In this document: one piece after another, positions 28,294 to 37,042 of the stretch
Numbering within the stretch: position 1 is the stretch's first letter
Layout of the letters: every line of letters begins with the position of its first letter
Source of the DNA: Streptomyces sp. LUP47B
Lineage (GTDB): Bacteria; Actinomycetota; Actinomycetes; Streptomycetales; Streptomycetaceae
Reading direction: 5' to 3'
Length of the DNA: 64,000 nt
Assembly: GCF_001746295.1 (NCBI RefSeq)
Contig: NZ_MJAH01000001.1
Span: 973,188-1,037,187, forward strand
Notes under the pieces: model-generated
Database searches by the model: none
Told to the model about the DNA's origin: nothing
The model's input: the letters and a program-made list of their open reading frames with translations, nothing else
Program-made: the position numbers and the translations under genes

Positions 28294-29511
28294 CTACTTG
28301 CGGGAAGCCAGCTCCCGTGCGTGCACGCTGCGCGCCACCTTCGGCCCGAGCCAGCACTTGACCCTGCGCAGCGCCTCCAGCTGCCCGGCGGCCTTGTCGA
28401 GCCGGTAGTACAGCTGAGGCGGGAAATAGGGCAGCAGCGGCGAGTGACGCTGACCGAGCAGGGCGAACATCTGCTCCGGGGGCAGGCCGATGTAGCGCGG
28501 CAGGTTCTCGTACCACTGGGCGCTGTAGCGGGCCGCGCTCTGGATGGAGAGCAGTTCCGACCTGCGCTGCCGCTCGTAGCGGGCGAGGGCCTGCGGAAGC
28601 TCGGTGTGCCGGTGCAGGGAGTCGGCCAGGGCGATGGCGTCCTCCAGGGCGAGGGTGGTGCCGGCGCCGATGGAGTAGTGGGTGGTGTGGGCCGCGTCGC
28701 CGAGGAGGACGAGGTTGTCGCGGTGCCAGGTGCGGTTGGTGAGGGTGCGGAAGCTGAGCCATTGGGCGCCGCCCGACCCGGCGGAGCGGCCGATCAGGGG
28801 CTGACCGTCGAGGACGTCGGCGAACAGCTTCTCCAGCAGGGCCAGTCCGTCGGCCTCGTTCGCACTGCCGAGGCCGAGGCCGGTCCAGGTCTCGGGCGCG
28901 CACTCGACGACACAGGTGCTGCCTTCGGGGCCGAAGGGATAGCCGTAGCACCAGACCCAGCCGTGGTCGGTCTCGACGAAGGCGAAGGTGAAGGAGTCGA
29001 AGACCTTGCTGGTGCCGAGCCAGATGTAGCGGTTGCGGCCTTCCCTGATCTCGGCGCCGAAGTGGTCGGCGTGTCCGGTGCGCAGGGAGCTGTGCACGCC
29101 GTCGCCGGCCACGACGAGGTCGGCCTCGGGGAGGTTGCCGTGGGTGATCTCGTGCTCGAACTCCAGCCGCACACCCAGCGAGCGGGCCCGCTCGGCGAGG
29201 ATCTCCAGCAGTCGGTGGCGGCCGATGCCGAAGCCCGGGTCGCTGCCGCGCCGGGTGACCAGGTTCCGTACCCGGGCCTCGCCCTCGTTCCAGGTGACCG
29301 AGGCCTCCTCGATCGCGCGGGACGACTCGGAGTCGTGGGCGTGGAGCTTGTCGAGCAGTCCGCGCCAGTAGGTGACGCCCCAGCCGTAGGTCGAGCCCTC
29401 CGGGTTGCGCTCGTGGACAGTGATGTCGTGGGACGGGTCCTGCCGCTTCAGCAGGACGGAGAGATACAGACCGGCGGGCCCGCCGCCGACGCAGGCGACC
29501 TTCACACGCAC
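28294..29511 (-). CDS. FAD-dependent monooxygenase (aromatic hydroxylase type)
   Basis: 405 residues, class A flavoprotein hydroxylase. The Rossmann motif CVGGGPAGLY is at residues 7-16. A DG block lies in VVAGDGVHSSLR near 135, and the GD motif LLGDAAHTTHYSIGAG near 272. The start (VERNPEGSTYGWGV region) resembles salicylyl-CoA/anthraniloyl-CoA hydroxylase N-termini. It uses NAD(P)H and oxygen to hydroxylate an aromatic substrate. The start is GTG. The palindrome AGTAATTACT is just upstream. It lies 94 bp ahead of the exporter gene and may supply its substrate, but the operators between them suggest separate transcription. Confidence 0.88.
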   Translation of the reverse strand: MRVKVACVGGGPAGLYLSVLLKRQDPSHDITVHERNPEGSTYGWGVTYWRGLLDKLHAHDSESSRAIEEASVTWNEGEARVRNLVTRRGSDPGFGIGRHRLLEILAERARSLGVRLEFEHEITHGNLPEADLVVAGDGVHSSLRTGHADHFGAEIREGRNRYIWLGTSKVFDSFTFAFVETDHGWVWCYGYPFGPEGSTCVVECAPETWTGLGLGSANEADGLALLEKLFADVLDGQPLIGRSAGSGGAQWLSFRTLTNRTWHRDNLVLLGDAAHTTHYSIGAGTTLALEDAIALADSLHRHTELPQALARYERQRRSELLSIQSAARYSAQWYENLPRYIGLPPEQMFALLGQRHSPLLPYFPPQLYYRLDKAAGQLEALRRVKCWLGPKVARSVHARELASRK

Positions 29512-29515
29512 CCCT

Positions 29516-29525
29516 AGTAATTACT
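29516..29525. promoter_or_regulatory. AT-rich palindrome at the monooxygenase start
   Basis: AGTAATTACT is a perfect 10-bp palindrome 4 bp upstream of the GTG start. A MarR- or TetR-type repressor could bind here; none is encoded next to it. Confidence 0.35.
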
Positions 29526-29719
29526 CAAAGCGATCGATTGGCAACGCAGAGTAGCAGTCCGGGATGCGCGTCCACCTCGGACGCTTACGGGTGAGCCCGT
29601 CGTGTCAGTCAGGGGCCGGCGACTTCGACAGCGAGTAACGATCGTCTCGTCCGGTTTGCCGCGCAGGTCGTGCGGTACCCGCGCCGTACACACCGACAGG
29701 ACGAAGGAGGGATTCACCC

Positions 29720-30172
29720 GTGTCGCAGGTCGAGGAATCCATCGAGGTGGGCGTGCCGGTGCATACCGCCTACAACCAGTGGACGCAGTTCGAGACCTTC
29801 CCCGAGTTCATGAGCGGGGTCGAGCGCATCGAACAGCGCACCGACACGCTCACGCACTGGGTGACCAACGTCAACGGCGTGCACAGGGAGTTCGACGCGG
29901 AGATCACCGAGCAGATCCCGGACGAGCGGGTCGCGTGGACCACGATCGCCGGCGAGGCCAAGCAGGCGGGTGCCGTGACCTTCCACCGCCTCGACGACGC
30001 CCACACCAAGGTGATGCTCCAGATGGACTTCCATCCGGACACCATCACCGAGAAGGTCGGCGACAAGCTCGGGTTCGTGAAGCGGCAGACCAAGGGTGAC
30101 CTGGAGCGCTTCAAGACGTTCATCGAAGAGCGTGGTCAGGAGACCGGCGAGTGGCGCGGAGCGGTCATCTGA
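29720..30172 (+). CDS. SRPBCC-family (polyketide cyclase/START-like) protein
   Basis: 150 residues, single START-like fold: EVGVPVHTAYNQWTQFETFPEFM, DERVAWTTIAGEAKQAGAVTF and LQMDFHPDT are typical. Such small cytoplasmic proteins bind hydrophobic ligands or membranes; this subgroup is usually annotated cyclase/dehydrase without proof. The GTG start has GAAGGAGGG about 7 nt upstream. It is a single gene, convergent with RNase HI. Confidence 0.85.
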   Translation: MSQVEESIEVGVPVHTAYNQWTQFETFPEFMSGVERIEQRTDTLTHWVTNVNGVHREFDAEITEQIPDERVAWTTIAGEAKQAGAVTFHRLDDAHTKVMLQMDFHPDTITEKVGDKLGFVKRQTKGDLERFKTFIEERGQETGEWRGAVI

Positions 30173-30193
30173 CCGTCGCGCCCGGACCGGCCG

Positions 30194-30889
30194 CTAACCG
30201 GCCGCCTCCGTACGGCACTCCGGGTGCCCCCAGCCCTGGGCGTTCTTCGCGATGGGCTCGCCCGCCGCGTAGGGACGTCCGCACAGGCACCGGCCGGGGA
30301 ACTTGGCCTTGATCGTACGAGAAGACGAACCGCCGCTCCGCTTGGGCGACTTGGCCCGGGCGGGGCGGTCGGCTTTCGGGGTGTCCGGCGACGACGGCGG
30401 CTGCGGAGAGCCGAGTTCGCTGCTCGCGGGCTCCTGGACGATCGCCGCCTGGCTGGCGGCGCGGTCGGCGAAGTCGTTCAGCGGGTCGCCGTCGACCTGG
30501 TGGGCGGGGACGTAACGGAACTCGACCGAACGTCCGTCGAGCAGTTCGTCGATGCGGACGACGAGGTCCTGGTTGGCGACCGGCTTGCCCGCGGAGGTCT
30601 TCCAGCCGTTGCGCTTCCACCCGGGCAGCCAGGTGGTGACGGCCTTCATGGCGTACTGCGAGTCCATCCGGATCTCCAGCGGCACATCCGGGTCGGTCGC
30701 CGCCAACAGCCGCTCCAGTGCGGTGAGTTCGGCGACGTTGTTGGTGGCCTTGCCGAGCGGGCCGGCCTCCCAGCGGTCCGGTGTCTCCGACTCGTCGGCG
30801 ATGACCCAGGCCCAGGCCGCAGGTCCAGGATTTCCCTTCGAAGCGCCGTCGCACGCGGCCACCAGTCGTTCACGCATGCGCTCGATCAT
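30194..30889 (-). CDS. Ribonuclease HI-type protein with C-terminal Cys/His tail
   Basis: 231 residues. The RNase H fold (about 5-150) keeps the acidic active site: Asp in ACDGASKGNPGP, Glu in NNVAELTALERLL, Asp in MDSQYAMK and Asp in NDFADRAAS. It cleaves RNA in RNA-DNA hybrids. After a Pro/Ser/Lys-rich linker, the last 35 residues contain CLCGRPYAAGEP..HPEC, a possible metal-binding knuckle not part of the core enzyme. The start is either 30889 or the ATG four codons later; neither has a clear ribosome binding site. It lies 23 bp after the TetR gene, so it may be co-transcribed with it. Confidence 0.87.
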   Translation of the reverse strand: MIERMRERLVAACDGASKGNPGPAAWAWVIADESETPDRWEAGPLGKATNNVAELTALERLLAATDPDVPLEIRMDSQYAMKAVTTWLPGWKRNGWKTSAGKPVANQDLVVRIDELLDGRSVEFRYVPAHQVDGDPLNDFADRAASQAAIVQEPASSELGSPQPPSSPDTPKADRPARAKSPKRSGGSSSRTIKAKFPGRCLCGRPYAAGEPIAKNAQGWGHPECRTEAAG

Positions 30890-30912
30890 GCCATGAGCGG
30901 AGGGACGCCCCT

Positions 30913-31494
30913 TCACTCCACCGTGACCACCATGGCCACGACCCTGCGGACCTCCCCCTCCCCGGGCGTCGCACCTTCCGTGTCGGCGAAGAGGAGATGC
31001 GCCGCCCCGATCAGCGCGGGGGCGAGGAGGTCCACGTCGGCGTCGGCCGGTACGCGCCCCAGGTCGCGCTCCGCGGCGAGATAGCCGGCCACCATCGCGG
31101 TCGCCTCCCGCAGCACCGGCACTCCCCCACCCCTCGCCTCGCGCAACCGGGCCCGCAGGGCGTCGCGCGCGATGACCAGGCCGACGATCCGCAGGGCGAT
31201 CGTCCCGAAGAGCTCGGTCAGGGCCGCGGTGAGGTTGTCGACGACCGTGCCGGTCCCGGCCGACTCGCGCAGGGCCCGGGAGCGGGCCTCGATACGCCCG
31301 ATGCGGTCGAGCACCAGGTCGGCGAGAAACGCGTCGAAGTCCTCGAAGTGGCGGTGCAGAACCCCCTTGGCGACCCCTGCCTCGGTGGTGACCGCCCGGC
31401 TGGTCAGCGCGTTCGCCCCGGCCCGCAGCAGGATCCGCTCGGCGGCGTCGAACAACTGCTCCCGCACATCGCGGATGGCGATCCCTGTCGGCAC
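30913..31494 (-). CDS. TetR-family repressor, divergent from methyltransferase
   Basis: 193 residues. The TetR HTH (about 10-55) shows EQLFDAAERILLRAG, LTSRAVTTEAGVAKGVLHRHFEDFDAFL. The ligand domain is helical. The GTG at 31494 was chosen over a GTG at 31506 because GAGG lies 7 nt upstream of it. It is divergent from the SAM methyltransferase and the gap is filled by a large palindrome with two operator-like repeats, so it very likely represses itself and the methyltransferase. The ligand is unknown. Confidence 0.9.
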   Translation of the reverse strand: MPTGIAIRDVREQLFDAAERILLRAGANALTSRAVTTEAGVAKGVLHRHFEDFDAFLADLVLDRIGRIEARSRALRESAGTGTVVDNLTAALTELFGTIALRIVGLVIARDALRARLREARGGGVPVLREATAMVAGYLAAERDLGRVPADADVDLLAPALIGAAHLLFADTEGATPGEGEVRRVVAMVVTVE

Positions 31495-31532
31495 GGCCCA
31501 CCTCACTCTTTCTCGAACATCCTCCCTGATTC

Positions 31533-31581
31533 TTGTCGAGTGGGCATGCGCCCACCTAGAGTGGGCGCATGCCCACTCGAC
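31533..31581 (+). promoter_or_regulatory. 47-bp palindrome: two TetR operators over a leaderless promoter
   Basis: Arms 31535-31555 and 31561-31581 are perfectly complementary over 21 bp with a CTAGA centre. Each arm holds its own near-palindrome, GTGGGC-N4-GCCCAC at 31540-31555 and 31561-31576, centres 21 bp apart. On the plus strand TTGTCG (31533-31538), 18 nt and TAGAGT (31557-31562) form a promoter, and the methyltransferase ATG at 31569 begins 6 nt after the -10, inside the second arm. Repressor binding would cover the -35, the -10 and the start codon at once. Confidence 0.8.
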
Positions 31582-32360
31582 CTCGGGAACAGCAGCCGCA
31601 CACCCGACGCGACATCGCCGAGTCGTACGGCTCGGACGCCGAGCGCTACGACCGGACCCGCCCCCGCTATCCCGACGCCCTGGTGGAGCGGATCGCTGCC
31701 GGGAGTCCCGGCCGGGACGTCCTGGACGTGGGCACGGGCACCGGCATCGCCGGGCTGGCGTTCCGGGCGCACGGCTGCCGGGTGCTCGGGGTGGAACCCG
31801 ACGCCCGGATGGCCGCGTTCGCGCGTTCCAAGGGGCTCGACGTCGAAGTCGCCACGTTCGAGGACTGGGATCCGGCCGGCCGCGCCTTCGACGCGGTCGT
31901 GGCGGGGACCGTCTGGCACTGGGTCGACCCCGTCGCCGGCGCGGACCGGGCGCTGCGGCCGGGCGGACGGCTGGCCCTGTTCTGGAACGCCTTCCAGCCC
32001 GCGAACGACGTGGCCGAGGCGTTCACCGAGGCGTACGCCCGGGCCGTGCCCGACATGCCGATGGACTGGCGCCGGATGACCGGCCCGGACGCCTACGCGG
32101 GCGTCTGCGCCACCGCGGCCGACGGAATCCGGAAGTCGGCCGCTTTCGGTGAGCCGGAGGAGTGGCGCTTCGAGTGGGACCGGGTCTACACCCGCGAGGA
32201 GTGGCTGGACCAGGTACCCACCTTCGGCGGCCACGGGCAGTTGCCCGCCGAGAAGCTCGACGCCCTGCTCGGCGGTCTCGGTGACGCCGTCGACGCGATG
32301 GGCGGGAGCTTCTCGATGCACTACACAGCCGTGGTGGTCACGGCGGTGCGCAGCAGCTAG
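31569..32360 (+). CDS. Class I SAM-dependent methyltransferase
   Basis: 263 residues, Rossmann-type methyltransferase of the UbiE/methyltransferase-11 group. The SAM motif LDVGTGTGIAG is near residue 52, followed by GVEPDARM and by GTVWHWVDP near 115. The substrate is unknown; control by an adjacent TetR suggests a small-molecule or stress role. The ATG at 31569 has no ribosome binding site and lies inside the palindromic operator, consistent with leaderless initiation. It shares the layout YDRxRPxYPxAL and AWHW-DP with the methyltransferase at 44297. Its stop overlaps the convergent VOC gene by 4 bp. Confidence 0.87.
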   Translation: MPTRPREQQPHTRRDIAESYGSDAERYDRTRPRYPDALVERIAAGSPGRDVLDVGTGTGIAGLAFRAHGCRVLGVEPDARMAAFARSKGLDVEVATFEDWDPAGRAFDAVVAGTVWHWVDPVAGADRALRPGGRLALFWNAFQPANDVAEAFTEAYARAVPDMPMDWRRMTGPDAYAGVCATAADGIRKSAAFGEPEEWRFEWDRVYTREEWLDQVPTFGGHGQLPAEKLDALLGGLGDAVDAMGGSFSMHYTAVVVTAVRSS

Positions 32361-33157
32361 GGCACGTCGGAGATCTGGGGCATGTCGCCCTGGGTCGTCG
32401 TCACGTCGATCACCGAGAAGCTCGCGCCCTGCGGATCACTGAGGGCGGCGAACCGGCCGAACGGGGAGTCCATGGGCCCGAAGCGCAGGATGCCGCCGAG
32501 CTTCGTGGCGCGGGCGACGGCGTCGTCGCAGTTGTCGACGCTGAAGTAGACGTTGATGTACGCCGGCACCTCGGGCGGGAAGTCGTCCGTCATCTTCATG
32601 CGACCGAGGACGGTGCTGTCGCCGACGTTGAACATACGGAAATCGACGGCGTCGTCCTGCATCTGCCGGGCGCTGTAGCCGAAGACGGCCGGGAAGAACG
32701 CGTCGGACTTCTCGGGTTCGCGGGTGTAGACCTCGGCCCAGCAGAACGCCCCCGGCTGCTCGGGCGGCGCCTCGAAGCCCTCGTGGGTGCCTGCCTGCCA
32801 CACGCCGAAGACGACGCCGCTCGGGTCGCGGGCCAGACACATCGTGCCGAAGTCGCCGACCTGCATCGGTTCCATGAGCACTTCGCCGCCGTTGTCACGG
32901 ATCTTGCGGGCGGTGGCGGAGACATCCGGCGACGCGAGGTACAGGCACCACTGCGAGTGGCCCTCCTGGCCGGGCATCGGCGGCACGACGGCGGCGACGG
33001 CCTTCCCGTCCACGTAGGCCTGCGTGTAGTTGCCGAACTCCGACGACGACTCGCCGAAGGTCCAGCCGAGGACGTCGCCGTAGAAGCTCTTGGCCCCTTC
33101 GACGTCGCTGAACATCGCGTCGGCCCAACAGGGGGTTCCCTCAGGTTGTACGGCCAT
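32357..33157 (-). CDS. Two-domain VOC (glyoxalase-like) protein
   Basis: 266 residues made of two vicinal-oxygen-chelate domains (about 8-125 and 135-260). Marks are CWADAMFSDVEGAKSFYGDVLGW in the first and FCWAEVYTREPEKSDAFFPAVFG in the second. Such proteins bind a metal and act as dioxygenases, lyases or drug-binding resistance proteins; the Streptomyces hydroxylase-like group is close. GGGAAAGG lies upstream of the ATG at 33157. Confidence 0.86.
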   Translation of the reverse strand: MAVQPEGTPCWADAMFSDVEGAKSFYGDVLGWTFGESSSEFGNYTQAYVDGKAVAAVVPPMPGQEGHSQWCLYLASPDVSATARKIRDNGGEVLMEPMQVGDFGTMCLARDPSGVVFGVWQAGTHEGFEAPPEQPGAFCWAEVYTREPEKSDAFFPAVFGYSARQMQDDAVDFRMFNVGDSTVLGRMKMTDDFPPEVPAYINVYFSVDNCDDAVARATKLGGILRFGPMDSPFGRFAALSDPQGASFSVIDVTTTQGDMPQISDVP

Positions 33158-33616
33158 GATCGCGGCCTTTCCCGTATCGGTGGTCGGTACGACTCCACAC
33201 GCTAGTCACGGGTGCGCCCGACCGCGCGCCGAACGGACGATTCCGCTTCAGACGGGATGGAAGGGATGCTCTCCGCGATCTGGAGCTTCCATGACGATCC
33301 GGGCATGGTCGGTGGCGGCTCCGGGACCAGTCGAGGAAGGCGGTCTCCGGGTTCGTCGCGACAACCGGTCCCGGAGCCGGGTGACGACCGGGCGCTGCGG
33401 GACCCGAAGGCGGGGCGCTTCGACGGGGCGGCCGTACTGGTGAACGACCCGTCCCGAGGAGCACGGGGGCACTCATGATGCGCCGACTGCCTCACCGGCA
33501 AGGTTTACACCTTCACGACCGTGAAGCCGCCCCCTTCACGCCCTGATCAGGCGACCGCCCCGGCTGTTTGGCTGGTCCTCGCGCAAGGCCAGCCCGCTCA
33601 CCTCCCAGGAGGGAAT
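33158..33616. other. Intergenic leader region of the 2-methylisoborneol operon
   Basis: 459 bp without a gene I can support. The first 320 bp hold short open frames on both strands with poor codon bias and no recognisable product; a decayed gene is possible. The last 110 bp hold the palindrome at 33511-33526 and a weaker GGCTGG/CCAGCC pair (33570-33575, 33589-33594) that could form a leader hairpin. I see no convincing -35/-10 pair. Confidence 0.5.
33511..33526. promoter_or_regulatory. Palindromic operator upstream of the encapsulin/MIB operon
   Basis: CTTCACG-AC-CGTGAAG is a perfect 7+2+7 palindrome about 90 bp upstream of the first start codon, and a further CTTCACG half-site lies at 33534-33540. 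It is the only strong palindrome before the operon and so the best candidate regulatory site. The cognate factor is unknown. Confidence 0.5.
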
Positions 33617-35053
33617 GTGTCCACACCGGACAGCGCCACCGGCCCCGCCGTCGACGAACCCGACCCCCCGTCCGAAGACCGGCTCACCAGCCTCAGCACC
33701 ACGGCCGCCCGGCAACTCGCCACCACCACCAAGTCCGAACCCCAGATGCAGGCCATCAGCTCCCGCTGGCTGCTGCGCATGCTGCCGTGGGTGGACGTGA
33801 AGGGCGGCACCTACCGGGTCAACCGGCGCCTCCAGCTCCGGGTGGGCCGAGGCCGGGTGCAGTTCGAACAGAACGGCGCCGACGACATCAGGGTCATCCC
33901 CCAGACACTCACCGAACTCCCCACTCTGCGCGGTTACTCCGACACCGAGGTCCTCAAAGAGCTCGCGACCCGCTTCCGGGTGCGGGAGATCCGCGCCGGC
34001 CAGGTCCTGGTCGAGGCCGGGCAGCCGGTCACCGAGGCCTACCTCGTCGTGCACGGCCGCTTCACCCGTTTCACCGAGGGCAAGTACGGTGAGGAGGAGA
34101 TCGTCGGTGTCGTCACCGACGGCGCCCAGATGGGCGACGAGGCCATAGGGCAGCCCGATCCGCTGTGGCTGAGCTCGGTCCGGGCCGAGACCGCGGGCGT
34201 GGTGCTGACCCTGCCCTGGTCGGTGGTCACCGAGTTCACCGAGCGGGTCCCGTCCCTCGCGGCCCATCTGGAGGCCTACGCGCGGCGGCAGAGCCTGCCG
34301 ATGAACCGCAAGGGCGAGGCCGACGTCCCCGTCCAGGCGGGGCACGTCGGGGAGCCGACGATCAACGGCGGCTACGTCGACTACGAACTCGCCCCGCGTG
34401 AGTACGAGTTGTCCCTCACCCAGACCGTGCTGCGGGTCCACACCCGGGTCGCCGACCTCTACAACAACCCGATGGACCAGACCGAGCAGCAACTCCGGCT
34501 CACCATCGAGGAGATCCGCGAGCGCCAGGAGTGGGAGCTGGTCAACAACCGGGAGTTCGGGCTGCTGCACAACGCCGACCACGGCCAGCGCGTCAGCACC
34601 TTCACCGGGCCGCCGACCCCCGACGACATGGACGAACTGCTCGCCATGCGCCGCAAGACCAAACTGTTCCTCGCCCATCCGAAGGCCATCGCGGCGTTCT
34701 TCCGGCAGTGCAACCGGCGCGGTCTGGTGCCGGGCACGGCGAGCGTCGAGGGGCACGAGATCCCCGCCTGGCGGGGAGTGCCGATCTTCCCCTGCAACAA
34801 GATCCCGGTCAGCCCGCAGCACACCAGCAGCATCATCGCGCTGCGCACCGGGGAGGGCGACCAGGGTGCCATCGGGCTCTACCAGACGGGCATCCCCGAG
34901 GAGTACCAACCCGGCCTGAACGTACGGTTCATGGGCATCGGCGCCAACTCGATCATCCGCTACCTCGTCACCGCCTACTACTCGATGGCCATCCTCGTAC
35001 CCGACGCGGTCGGGATCCTGGAGAACGCCCAGATCGGGCGGACGGCCGAGTGA
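33617..35053 (+). CDS. Family 2B encapsulin-type shell protein with cyclic-nucleotide-binding domain (EshA-like)
   Basis: 478 residues, close to EshA-type proteins. N-terminal residues 1-35 are disordered. The HK97-like shell fold (E-loop and P/A-domain pieces) is split by an inserted Crp-type cyclic-nucleotide-binding domain at about 115-225 ([38 protein letters not shown]). The shell C-terminal half contains [30 protein letters not shown] and [12 protein letters not shown]. Family 2B proteins self-assemble into about 30-nm compartments that load terpene cyclases. The GTG start at 33617 follows AGGAGGG closely; the longer frame to 33521 is not needed. Its stop overlaps the cyclase GTG. Confidence 0.9.
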   Translation: MSTPDSATGPAVDEPDPPSEDRLTSLSTTAARQLATTTKSEPQMQAISSRWLLRMLPWVDVKGGTYRVNRRLQLRVGRGRVQFEQNGADDIRVIPQTLTELPTLRGYSDTEVLKELATRFRVREIRAGQVLVEAGQPVTEAYLVVHGRFTRFTEGKYGEEEIVGVVTDGAQMGDEAIGQPDPLWLSSVRAETAGVVLTLPWSVVTEFTERVPSLAAHLEAYARRQSLPMNRKGEADVPVQAGHVGEPTINGGYVDYELAPREYELSLTQTVLRVHTRVADLYNNPMDQTEQQLRLTIEEIRERQEWELVNNREFGLLHNADHGQRVSTFTGPPTPDDMDELLAMRRKTKLFLAHPKAIAAFFRQCNRRGLVPGTASVEGHEIPAWRGVPIFPCNKIPVSPQHTSSIIALRTGEGDQGAIGLYQTGIPEEYQPGLNVRFMGIGANSIIRYLVTAYYSMAILVPDAVGILENAQIGRTAE

Positions 35054-36096
35054 CCGCGATGAGCACCCAGTCCTTGCCGGGGCCGCCCGACATCGCGAGC
35101 ACCCTGCGCGCCGGCCGGCCCGGCGGGGCGATCCCCGGTCTGAGGTACCGGAAAGTCGCCCCCGCCGACCCGGTGAAGGCCGCGGAGATCGACCGCAGGC
35201 TCGAGGCCTGGGCCCGGCGCCTGGAGCTGTTCCCCGAGACATGGAACGGGGACTTCTCCGGGTTCCAGTTCGGCAGGGCCGTGGTGCTGCAACACCCGGA
35301 GGCGGCCGATCCTGAACGCCTCACCGTGGCCGGGAAGCTGCTCCTCGCCGAGAACATCGTCGACAACTGCTACTGCGAGGAGGACGAGGACAAGGGCGGT
35401 TCGCGCAGTGGCCTCGGCGGACGGCTGGTCCTGGCCCAGTCGGCACTCGACCCGTACCACGGCCCGCCCGACCTCCAGGAGCGGTGGCTGAGCGGAGTGC
35501 AGGCCGACGGGCCGCTCAGGTCGTACCACTGGGCCCTCAAGGACTACGCCGTCATCGCCACTCCCAGCCAGACAGACCGGTTCCTGCACGACATCGCCCG
35601 GCTCCACCTCGGCTATCTGGGCGAGGCCGCCTGGGGCGAGACCCGGTACATGCCCCGGGTATGGGAGTACCTGGTGATGCGGCAGTTCAACAACTTCCGT
35701 CCCTGTCTGTCGATCGTCGACGCGATCGACGGCTGGGAACTGCCCGAGGCGGTGTACGCCCGCCCCGAGATCCAGCGCCTCACCGCACTCGCCGGCAACG
35801 CCACCACCCTCGTCAACGACCTGTACTCCTTCACCAAGGAACTGGCCGACCCCACCCATCTCAACCTGCCCCAGGTCATCGCCGCCAACGAGCGGTGCGG
35901 GCTCAAGGCCGCCTATCTGAAGGCCGTCGGGATCCACAACCAGATCATGGATGCCTTCGACGAGGAGTCGGCCCTGCTCTCCGCCACGTCACCGCTCGTG
36001 GAGCGCTACACCCGGAGCCTGTCCGACTGGGTCGCCGGAAACCACGAGTGGCACGCCACCAACAGCCACCGCTACCACCTGCCCAACTACTGGTAG
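35050..36096 (+). CDS. tpc: 2-methylisoborneol synthase (terpene cyclase)
   Basis: 348 residues from the GTG at 35050 (overlapping the shell-gene stop as GTGA), or 345 from the ATG at 35059. It cyclises 2-methylgeranyl diphosphate to 2-methylisoborneol. The metal motifs are DNCYCEEDE near residue 105 (the family normally reads DDCYCED) and NDLYSFTKE near 257, with the usual [16 protein letters not shown]-type end. From memory Streptomyces coelicolor MIB synthase is about 440 residues with a long Pro/Ala-rich N-terminus; here only some 35-40 residues precede the core. That tail is the presumed encapsulin-loading signal, so this version is unusually short. Its place between shell and methyltransferase makes the call firm. 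Confidence 0.92.
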   Translation: MTAMSTQSLPGPPDIASTLRAGRPGGAIPGLRYRKVAPADPVKAAEIDRRLEAWARRLELFPETWNGDFSGFQFGRAVVLQHPEAADPERLTVAGKLLLAENIVDNCYCEEDEDKGGSRSGLGGRLVLAQSALDPYHGPPDLQERWLSGVQADGPLRSYHWALKDYAVIATPSQTDRFLHDIARLHLGYLGEAAWGETRYMPRVWEYLVMRQFNNFRPCLSIVDAIDGWELPEAVYARPEIQRLTALAGNATTLVNDLYSFTKELADPTHLNLPQVIAANERCGLKAAYLKAVGIHNQIMDAFDEESALLSATSPLVERYTRSLSDWVAGNHEWHATNSHRYHLPNYW

Positions 36097-36148
36097 AGCG
36101 CGACCGCATGACAGAACGTCACCCACGCACCAGCACGAGGAGTCACCG

Positions 36149-37027
36149 TTGACCACCGCCCCCCACGCCGGCACCCGGACCATTCCCGTGCCGACCCAGT
36201 CGACGTACCAGAGCCGAGTCGCGGACTACTGGAACGCCGAGGAGAACCCGGTCAACCTCGAACTCGGAAAGCTCGACGACCTCTACCACCACCACTACGG
36301 CATCGGGGAGGCCGACCGCTCCGTCCTCGACGAACCCGATCCGGCACGGCGGCGGGAGCGGATCACCGCCGAACTGCACCGCCTCGAACACGCCCAGGCG
36401 GAATTCCTCGCGGCCCGGCTCGGAACGCTCCGTCCCGAGGACCGTGTCTTCGACGCGGGGTGCGGGCGCGGCGGCGGCAGTGTCGTGGCACATCTGCGGC
36501 ACGGCTGCCACGCCGACGGCGTCACCATCTCCGAGAAGCAGGCGGAGTTCGCCAACGCCCATGCCCGCAAGCGGGGCATCGACGACCGGGTGCGCTACCA
36601 CCACCGCAACATGCTCGACACCGGGCTGCCCTCCGGGGCCTACGCGGCCTCCTGGAACAACGAGTCGACCATGTACGTCGAGCTCGACCTGCTGTTCGCC
36701 GAGCACGCGCGGCTGCTGCGCCGCGGCGGACGCTACGTGGTGATCACCGGTTGCTACAACGACACCTACGGACAGGCATCCCGTGAGGTCTCGCTCATCA
36801 ACGCCCACTACATCTGCGACATCCATCCCCGCTCGGCGTATTTCCGCGCCATGGCCCGCAACCGGCTGGTGCCGGTGCACGTGGAGGACCTCACCGAGGC
36901 GGCCCTGCCCTACTGGGAACTGCGCAAGAAGGCCGACCATCTGGTCACGGGAATCGAGGACACCTTCCTGACGGCCTACCGGAACGGCAGTTTCCAGTAC
37001 CTGCTCATCGCCGCCGACCGCGTCTGA
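36149..37027 (+). CDS. gppmt: Geranyl diphosphate 2-C-methyltransferase
   Basis: 292 residues, SAM-dependent C-methyltransferase that adds a methyl group to C2 of geranyl diphosphate, the step before MIB synthase. The SAM motif DAGCGRGGGSV is near residue 109. The substrate-end block YAASWNNESTMYVELD and TGCYNDTYG follow, and the N-terminus reads VADYWNAEENPVNLELGKLDDLYHHHYG. The TTG start at 36149 is fixed by GAGGAG 6 nt upstream; the ATG at 36110 runs into a stop. It is the last gene of the operon, 52 bp after the cyclase. Confidence 0.94.
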   Translation: MTTAPHAGTRTIPVPTQSTYQSRVADYWNAEENPVNLELGKLDDLYHHHYGIGEADRSVLDEPDPARRRERITAELHRLEHAQAEFLAARLGTLRPEDRVFDAGCGRGGGSVVAHLRHGCHADGVTISEKQAEFANAHARKRGIDDRVRYHHRNMLDTGLPSGAYAASWNNESTMYVELDLLFAEHARLLRRGGRYVVITGCYNDTYGQASREVSLINAHYICDIHPRSAYFRAMARNRLVPVHVEDLTEAALPYWELRKKADHLVTGIEDTFLTAYRNGSFQYLLIAADRV

Positions 37028-37042
37028 ACCGAAGGACCGGGC

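Noticed and set aside
30890-31555. Extension of RNase HI upstream through the TetR gene
   Set aside because: The sequence is antisense-frame noise of the TetR coding region; the RNase H fold begins right after 30889.
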